Assembly: GCA_036676195.1 (NCBI GenBank)
Contig: JAKFDK010000014.1
Span: 1-16,434, forward strand
DNA: 16,434 nucleotides
Direction of reading: 5' to 3'
Source: JAKFDK01 sp036676195
Lineage (GTDB): Bacteria > Bacillota > Sulfobacillia > Symbiobacteriales > ZC4RG38
The position numbers and the translations under genes are program-made. Shown here piece after piece: positions 12,486-16,434 of this stretch (the first letter of the stretch is position 1; each line of letters starts with the position of its first letter). Below the pieces are notes generated by a model, which had not been told where the DNA came from, did no database searches, and saw only the letters and a program-made list of their open reading frames with translations.

Positions 12486-13394
12486 TCACCCGCCCCCGGA
12501 CCCCCCGGCCGGCCGGGAGGACCCACGGGCGGCTTCCCAGGCAAAACCGGCCAGCCCCAGCAGCATCAGGCCCCCGCCGGCTACCACCCGGACCGTCAGC
12601 GACTCGCCCAGCAGCAGCAGCGCGCCCAGCACTCCCCAGAAGGTGGAAGTGGAAGAGATCAGGCCGGTGCGGCCGGCGCCGATGTGCCGCATCGCCACAT
12701 AAAAGCAGGCGAGGGACAGTCCGAGGGCAACGGCGCCGCTGGCGACGATGCCGGGCACCACCCGCCACGGCACGGCCAGGGGCTGGCCGGAGGCCAGCGC
12801 CAGCACCGCCATCACCAGGGCGGCGGCCAGCGCCTTCAGACAGACCAGGGTGACGGCGGGAATCTCTTCGCCCAGCAGTCGGCCCAGGTTATTTTCCGTG
12901 CCCCAGCCCAGGTAGCCCAGGGCAATCAGCAGGTTGCCCAGCACGTTGCCTGCCAGCAGGCTGCCGCCGGACGGCGGCCAGGATAACCAGATGCCCCCGG
13001 CCAGAATGGCCAGACTGGCGGCAATAGTGGCCGGGGTCAGCCGTTCCCGGAACAGGGCGAAGGCCAACAGGGCGGTGAACACAGCCTCCAGGTTGATCAG
13101 CAGCACACCCTGGACCCCTGAGGTCAGGTTCAGGCCCAGGAAATAAAGGCTGGGGCCCAGCACGGAGCCGGCCAGGAGCCAGAGGGCGGCCACCAGCGGG
13201 CGGCCAAAGCGCAGCCCGCCGGCCCGCAGAGCCCACGGCAGCAGGGCCAGACCGGCGGCGAAGTACGTCCAGGCGCCGGCCGTCAGCGCCGGTACGTCGG
13301 CGACCAGAAGCCACTTATTCAGAATGGTGAACAGCCCCACCAGCGCAGCGGAACCAAGAGCGGCGCCGTAACCCACCAGCAGACGGTGTTTCAT
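12486..13394 (-). CDS. EamA/DMT-family membrane transporter
   Basis: 302 aa, ten predicted hydrophobic helices in two EamA repeats, the standard architecture of the drug/metabolite transporter superfamily. First repeat starts MKHRLLVGYGAALGSAALVG and ends near LASLAILAGGIWLSW; it includes the typical LINLEAVFTALLAFALFRERL. Second repeat begins near LGNLLIALGYLGWGTENN and ends GGGLMLLGLAGFAWEAARG, with GLISSTSTFWGVLGALLLLGE as its matching motif. The tail is Gly/Ser/Pro-rich. ATG 13394 has GGAGG 7 nt upstream. The family exports or imports amino acids, nucleotides or drugs; substrate cannot be told from sequence. It is divergent from the cysteine cluster, so amino-acid (cysteine-like) export is conceivable by context only. 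Confidence 0.9.
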   Translation of the reverse strand: MKHRLLVGYGAALGSAALVGLFTILNKWLLVADVPALTAGAWTYFAAGLALLPWALRAGGLRFGRPLVAALWLLAGSVLGPSLYFLGLNLTSGVQGVLLINLEAVFTALLAFALFRERLTPATIAASLAILAGGIWLSWPPSGGSLLAGNVLGNLLIALGYLGWGTENNLGRLLGEEIPAVTLVCLKALAAALVMAVLALASGQPLAVPWRVVPGIVASGAVALGLSLACFYVAMRHIGAGRTGLISSTSTFWGVLGALLLLGESLTVRVVAGGGLMLLGLAGFAWEAARGSSRPAGGSGGG

Positions 13395-13514
13395 ACGTCA
13401 GCCTCCGTACCCGGCTTTTTCCAACGCCCGGCTCTTCCGGGGCCTGTGGCTCCGAAACGGTATATGCCATTACCATCCCGCCATGCGGGCCGGAAGTCAA
13501 GGTGTGCACAGAAA

Positions 13515-13546
13515 CGGCGGGGCCGGGAGGGAGTCCGGCCCCGCCG
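13515..13546 (+). promoter_or_regulatory. GC-rich hairpin upstream of the sulfur-carrier gene
   Basis: CGGCGGGGCCGG pairs perfectly with CCGGCCCCGCCG around an 8-nt loop, followed by GTCGTAATTTT and then the ribosome site of the MoaD-like gene. No plus-strand gene ends just before it, so it is more likely a leader hairpin or attenuator than a terminator. Confidence 0.45.
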
Positions 13547-13578
13547 GTCGTAATTTTCCGGAGGGGGAGGAATGAGGC

Positions 13579-13816
13579 ATGGCGGCAGTCACTGTGCGGA
13601 TCGGGGCGGCCCTGCGCCGGTATACCGGCGGGGCCGGCCACGTAGAGGTGGAGGACGGCACGGTGGCTGACGGAGCCGGGCGGGGGGCGGGGGCGGAGGG
13701 TGCATGTGTTCGTGAATGGCGACGACGTGCGCTATGGGGCCGACTGGGAGACGCCGGTCAGTCCGACCGATGAGGTGATTCTGATGCCCGCGATGGCCGG
13801 GGGAAGTGCATGCTAA
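13579..13816 (+). pseudogene. MoaD/ThiS-like sulfur carrier protein, frameshifted
   Basis: ATG 13579 has GGGGGAGGA 7 nt upstream. The first about 33 residues (VTVRIGAALRRYTGG and VEVEDGTVAD) are the start of a ubiquitin-like sulfur carrier. The expected second half is in another frame: VHVFVNGDDVRYGADWETP, TDEVILMPAMAGG, then SAC and stop at 13816. Between them is a G-rich run (about 13670-13700) where the frame shifts and roughly 15 residues seem missing. In the family the C-terminal Gly-Gly is adenylated and thiocarboxylated to carry sulfur. Here three extra residues follow Gly-Gly, so activation would first need trimming, as by JAMM peptidases on QbsE; such a peptidase is encoded at 15992. 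The frameshift may be real or a sequencing error in the G run. Confidence 0.75.
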
Positions 13817-13847
13817 AGTTGTCCGCATTTCCTCACCACTGGAGGCT

Positions 13848-13875
13848 TTGCAACCGGCAGAGTTGTTGATATAAT
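13848..13875 (+). promoter_or_regulatory. Promoter of the cysteine synthase gene
   Basis: TTGCAA (13848-13853), 16-nt spacer, perfect TATAAT (13870-13875). About 65 bases before the chosen start. One of the best promoter matches in the window. Confidence 0.75.
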
Positions 13876-13894
13876 GAACTACGAAAAGCACTTT

Positions 13895-13908
13895 ATTCCG
13901 AGCGGAAT
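13895..13908 (+). promoter_or_regulatory. ATTCCG-AG-CGGAAT dyad, possible operator
   Basis: A perfect 6-2-6 inverted repeat about 20 nt downstream of the -10 box, inside the untranslated leader of the cysteine synthase gene, where a repressor would block transcription. Firmicute cysteine genes are often controlled by Rrf2-type CymR; whether this dyad is its site is inference. Confidence 0.4.
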
Positions 13909-13938
13909 CAGGGATTAAACTTGAAGGAGGCGGTATCC

Positions 13939-14895
13939 TTGGCAGGTTTGGAGCGTCCGAAGATTGCCAACGCCATGTATGAACTGATTGGCAACACGCC
14001 CATGGTGCGTCTGAATAAGGTCACTGACGGCGCTGGCGCCACGGTGGTTGCCAAGCTGGAGTACTTCAACCCCCTGAGCAGCGTCAAGGACCGCATTGGC
14101 TTTTCCATGATCGATGCGGCCGAGCGCGCCGGGCGCATTACCCCCGGAAAGAGCATTATTGTCGAGCCGACCTCGGGTAACACCGGTATTGCTCTGGCTT
14201 TTGTCGCTGCCACCAAGGGTTATCGCCTGACCCTGGTCATGCCTGACACCATGAGCCTGGAGCGGCGCAAGGTCCTGAAGGCCCTGGGCGCTGAACTGGT
14301 ACTTACCCCGGGTTCCGGCGGCATGAAGGTTGCCATTGCCAAGGCCGAGGAGATCGCAGCGGAACTGGGCGATCAGGCCTGGATTCCGCAGCAGTTCCAG
14401 AACCCGGCCAACGTGGAGATTCATCGCCAGACGACCGCCGAGGAAATCTGGCGGGATACCGACGGCAAGGTGGACTTTTTTGTCAGCGGCGTGGGCACTG
14501 GTGGCACCCTGACCGGTGTGGCCGAGGTGATCAAGCCCCGCAACCCCGAGTTCAAGGTGGTGGCGGTGGAACCGGCGGACTCGCCGGTGATCGCCGGCGG
14601 TCAGCATAAGGGCCACAAGATCCAGGGGTTGGGCGCCGGGTTCATTCCGGACATCCTCAACACCAAGCTGATTGACGACATTGTCCACGTCAGCAACGAT
14701 GATGCCCTCAACACGGCCCGCCGCCTGGCCCGCGAGGAAGGCATCTTCTGCGGCATCTCCTCGGGCGCGGCGGCCTGGGCGGCCGTGCAGGTAGCCAAGC
14801 GGCCGGAAAACGCCGGCAAGCTGATTGTGGTGGTGCTGCCCGACACCGGGGAGCGTTACTTCGGCAGCCCCCTCTGGGCCGACATCGAAGCGTAA
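13939..14895 (+). CDS. cysK: Cysteine synthase (O-acetylserine sulfhydrylase)
   Basis: PLP enzyme that makes cysteine from O-acetylserine and sulfide or carrier-bound sulfur. All landmarks are present: NPLSSVKDRIG with the PLP-binding Lys, PTSGNTGIALA contacting substrate, SGVGTGGTLTGV binding the PLP phosphate, and GISSGAA with the Ser contacting the PLP ring N, ending LPDTGERYFGSPLW. The frame is open from TTG 13921, but AAGGAGG lies 8 nt before TTG 13939, which I take as the start (MAGLERPKIAN), giving 318 aa, near the family norm. It has its own promoter at 13848 and a hairpin after the stop. The neighbours, a MoaD-like carrier and a JAMM peptidase, suggest it may use a carrier-protein thiocarboxylate, like mycobacterial CysM, but the sequence itself looks like ordinary CysK. 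Confidence 0.96.
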   Translation: MAGLERPKIANAMYELIGNTPMVRLNKVTDGAGATVVAKLEYFNPLSSVKDRIGFSMIDAAERAGRITPGKSIIVEPTSGNTGIALAFVAATKGYRLTLVMPDTMSLERRKVLKALGAELVLTPGSGGMKVAIAKAEEIAAELGDQAWIPQQFQNPANVEIHRQTTAEEIWRDTDGKVDFFVSGVGTGGTLTGVAEVIKPRNPEFKVVAVEPADSPVIAGGQHKGHKIQGLGAGFIPDILNTKLIDDIVHVSNDDALNTARRLAREEGIFCGISSGAAAWAAVQVAKRPENAGKLIVVVLPDTGERYFGSPLWADIEA

Positions 14896-14926
14896 AGGTG
14901 CCCTGGGTTGTCGGTATGTAAGGATG

Positions 14927-14965
14927 CAGGCACCCCGCCGTCACTGGCCGGGGTGCCTGTCTGCA
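14927..14965 (+). terminator. Hairpin after cysteine synthase
   Basis: CAGGCACCCCG (14927-14937) pairs with CGGGGTGCCTG (14949-14959), with ATGCAG/CTGCAT able to extend the base. No long T run follows. Likely terminator separating cysK from the next unit, which has its own promoter. Confidence 0.6.
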
Positions 14966-15005
14966 TTGCGTGCCCGGGAGCGGCCGGGTGCCACACGTCG
15001 GGTGC

Positions 15006-15034
15006 TACACAAATGGTTCGGGAAATGGCATAAT
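15006..15034 (+). promoter_or_regulatory. Promoter of the NAD synthetase gene
   Basis: TACACA (15006-15011), 17-nt spacer, CATAAT (15029-15034), preceded by TGG as an extended -10. The start codon is 35 bases downstream. Confidence 0.5.
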
Positions 15035-15068
15035 AGCGGCGGAATGCCCGACAGGGAGGTTTTCTTAC

Positions 15069-15968
15069 ATGAGTTTCCGTATGCAGCGCCATATGGCCAC
15101 GGTGGCGGAGCGGGCCGAGGGCGAGCGCGCTTATGCCGAACAGGGTGGCCGCAAAACTTTGATCAACAGCCTTTCCGGCGGGGTCGATTCCACGGCTTCT
15201 GCTGCCATCGCCAAGGCGGCCCTGCCCGCGGGCGCCCTGGCTCTGATTTTGCCTTGCAGCGTGGAACCGGAGCGGCAGGCCGATGTGGTGGACGGGCAGC
15301 GGGTGGCGGACCACCTGGGCATTCCGGCCGTTACAGTGAACCTGTTGGACCTGTGGCAACAAGCGGTGGACCTGTACACCGCCGCTGCCCGGGAGATGGC
15401 GGCCAAGAGCGGCCGGCCCCTGGACGAAGCGAAGCTGAAGTGGGCGGTCAATAACCTGAAGCCCACCCTGCGCATGATGACGGCCGGTTTCTTTGCCGAT
15501 ACCTTCGAGGGCCTGATGATGGGCACCGATAACGCCATTGAGAACTTTTTGGGCTACTTCTCCATCCGGGGCGACGGGGTGGCCGACCGCCAGCCGATCC
15601 GTGACTGCACCAAGGCCGAAGTGCGGGTCCTGGCCGCCGCCGCCGGGCTGCCGGAGGACCTGGTGCAGCGCACCCCCACGGCCGGGCTGTGGCCGGGCCA
15701 GACCGATGAGGGCGAACTGGGCTTTACTTATGCCGAGGCCGATGCCCTGTTTGTCTGGCTGCTGGAGCGCCATTTGCATGAGCCCTGCCTGGATGGCTTC
15801 ATGACGGTGACCGCCGCCGCCCGGCCGGCAATTCTGGCCGCTTCGGACCTGCCGGTGGCACCGGCGGTGGCGGAGCGGATCATTGCCCAGAACCGGCGGA
15901 CTGCCTTCAAACGGAAGGCTGACGATCTGCAAATGGTGCTGGAAAAGCGGCGCCTGGTGCAGGGCTAG
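15069..15968 (+). CDS. nadE: NAD+ synthetase, ammonia-dependent type
   Basis: 299 aa from ATG 15069, which has GGGAGG 9 nt upstream; the longer frame from 14970 would run through the promoter and is rejected. It converts deamido-NAD to NAD using ATP and ammonia. The PP-loop ATP pyrophosphatase motif is SLSGGVDSTA. Family-specific segments follow: LKPTLRMMTAGFFAD, LMMGTDNAIENFLGYFS, GDGVADRQPI and RTPTAGLWPGQTDEGELGFT. There is no glutaminase domain, so ammonia must come directly or from a partner. It sits 23 bases before the JAMM peptidase gene, so the two probably share a transcript. Why a NAD enzyme lies between cysteine-carrier genes is not explained by its sequence. Confidence 0.93.
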   Translation: MSFRMQRHMATVAERAEGERAYAEQGGRKTLINSLSGGVDSTASAAIAKAALPAGALALILPCSVEPERQADVVDGQRVADHLGIPAVTVNLLDLWQQAVDLYTAAAREMAAKSGRPLDEAKLKWAVNNLKPTLRMMTAGFFADTFEGLMMGTDNAIENFLGYFSIRGDGVADRQPIRDCTKAEVRVLAAAAGLPEDLVQRTPTAGLWPGQTDEGELGFTYAEADALFVWLLERHLHEPCLDGFMTVTAAARPAILAASDLPVAPAVAERIIAQNRRTAFKRKADDLQMVLEKRRLVQG

Positions 15969-15991
15969 AGGGAAAGGGGGCCGAAGCGGCG

Positions 15992-16429
15992 GTGTTACTG
16001 CAGATTCCCCGGCGGCTGCACGACCTGATGGTGGCCCACTGCCGGGCGGAGGCGCCTCGGGAGGCCTGTGGGATCATGACCGGCCGCGCTGGCCAGGTCA
16101 GGCGTGTATATGTGATGCGCAACGTGGATTCGGATGCTCACCGCCGCTTCCGCCTGGACCCCGCTGACCTGCAGACAGCCCTGCAGGAGGTGCACCGGGG
16201 CCGGGAGCAGTTCCTGGCCCTGTGGCATTCCCACCCGGAGGCCATTGCCTATCCATCGCTGCTGGACCTGGCCCTGGCTCCCGACGAGGAGCATTTTTAT
16301 GTGATCGTCTCCCTGGCCTGCGACCCGCCCGATGTACGGGTCTACCGCCTGAGTGACGGCGGCAGTATACGGCCGGTGCCGTTCCGCAAGCTGTCCGGCT
16401 GGGCCGGTGAATGGATCGACCTGCGCTGA
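15992..16429 (+). CDS. JAMM/Mov34 metallopeptidase (Mec/QbsD-like)
   Basis: 145-aa zinc peptidase of the JAMM/MPN+ family. The metal-binding signature is intact: the catalytic Glu in PREACGIMTG and HSHPEAIAYPSLLD (His-x-His, Ser and Asp). In bacteria such stand-alone enzymes act on ubiquitin-like sulfur carriers: Mec frees cysteine from CysO, and QbsD removes residues after Gly-Gly from QbsE. The MoaD-like gene 2.2 kb upstream has precisely such a tail (GGSAC). It starts at GTG 15992 with AAAGGGGG about 12 nt upstream, a somewhat long spacing. It lies 23 bases after nadE in the same direction. The gene is complete, ending 5 bases before the window edge. The substrate is inferred from context. 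Confidence 0.92.
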   Translation: MLLQIPRRLHDLMVAHCRAEAPREACGIMTGRAGQVRRVYVMRNVDSDAHRRFRLDPADLQTALQEVHRGREQFLALWHSHPEAIAYPSLLDLALAPDEEHFYVIVSLACDPPDVRVYRLSDGGSIRPVPFRKLSGWAGEWIDLR

Positions 16430-16434
16430 ACGAC

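Noticed and set aside
13469..13500. Promoter for the EamA transporter (TTGACT with GGTAAT on the minus strand)
   Set aside because: The spacer is 20 nt, too long for a confident call.
13395..13938. T-box or S-box riboswitch upstream of the cysteine genes
   Set aside because: No T-box consensus (AGGGTGGNACCGCG) or SAM-box pattern; only simple hairpins are present.
14970..15068. Longer N-terminus for NAD synthetase
   Set aside because: The extra codons run through a likely promoter and lack a ribosome site, while ATG 15069 has GGGAGG at good distance and the family normally begins there.

Overview
This looks like a chromosomal segment from a GC-rich, low-GC-clade Gram-positive bacterium. A thermophilic or deep-subsurface Clostridia/Peptococcaceae-like or Symbiobacterium-like lineage is my best guess; no 16S or other marker gene is present to settle it. 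The clues are strong GGAGG ribosome binding sites with frequent GTG/TTG starts, surface-protein stalk domains of the copper amine oxidase N-terminal type, a type III-B (Cmr) CRISPR relic and a CysK cluster with carrier-protein genes. The left two thirds is accessory DNA with many broken genes, while the right end (about 12.4-16.4 kb) is mostly ordinary metabolic genes.

Layout. (1) 1-850: a decayed DDE transposase with an internal deletion and a frameshift. (2) 850-2250: a stretch with no recognisable gene, then on the minus strand a broken Cys-rich peptide precursor (candidate halocin-C8-like bacteriocin) coupled through TGATG to a 60-aa two-helix membrane protein that could be its immunity protein. 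(3) 2.3-4.95 kb: a 4 x 21-bp heptad-coding repeat, a MacB/FtsX-type ABC permease, its ATPase partner in convergent orientation, a perfect 16-bp hairpin, and a tiny Asn/Gly-rich lipoprotein. (4) 5.2-7.6 kb: a small unknown gene and a large serine recombinase. (5) 7.6-10.0 kb: non-coding DNA, then a stranded Cmr1 gene, a truncated downstream partner and fragments upstream. No CRISPR array is visible. (6) 10.0-10.9 kb: a 10-bp-period repeat array upstream of an unknown 171-aa protein. (7) 11.0-12.4 kb: a frameshifted stalk-domain surface protein. (8) 12.4-13.4 kb: an EamA/DMT transporter on the minus strand. (9) 13.5-16.43 kb: a MoaD/ThiS-like sulfur carrier (frameshifted, ending GG-Ser-Ala-Cys), cysteine synthase, NAD synthetase and a JAMM/Mov34 peptidase.

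The last group matches the logic of known carrier-protein-dependent cysteine synthesis (CysO/CysM/Mec in mycobacteria; QbsE/QbsD in Pseudomonas). A carrier is trimmed or released by a JAMM peptidase and CysK-type enzymes use the carried sulfur, although here the carrier gene appears broken. The most novel candidates are the Cys-rich peptide plus two-helix protein near 1.5-2.2 kb and the helically phased decamer array at about 10.1 kb.
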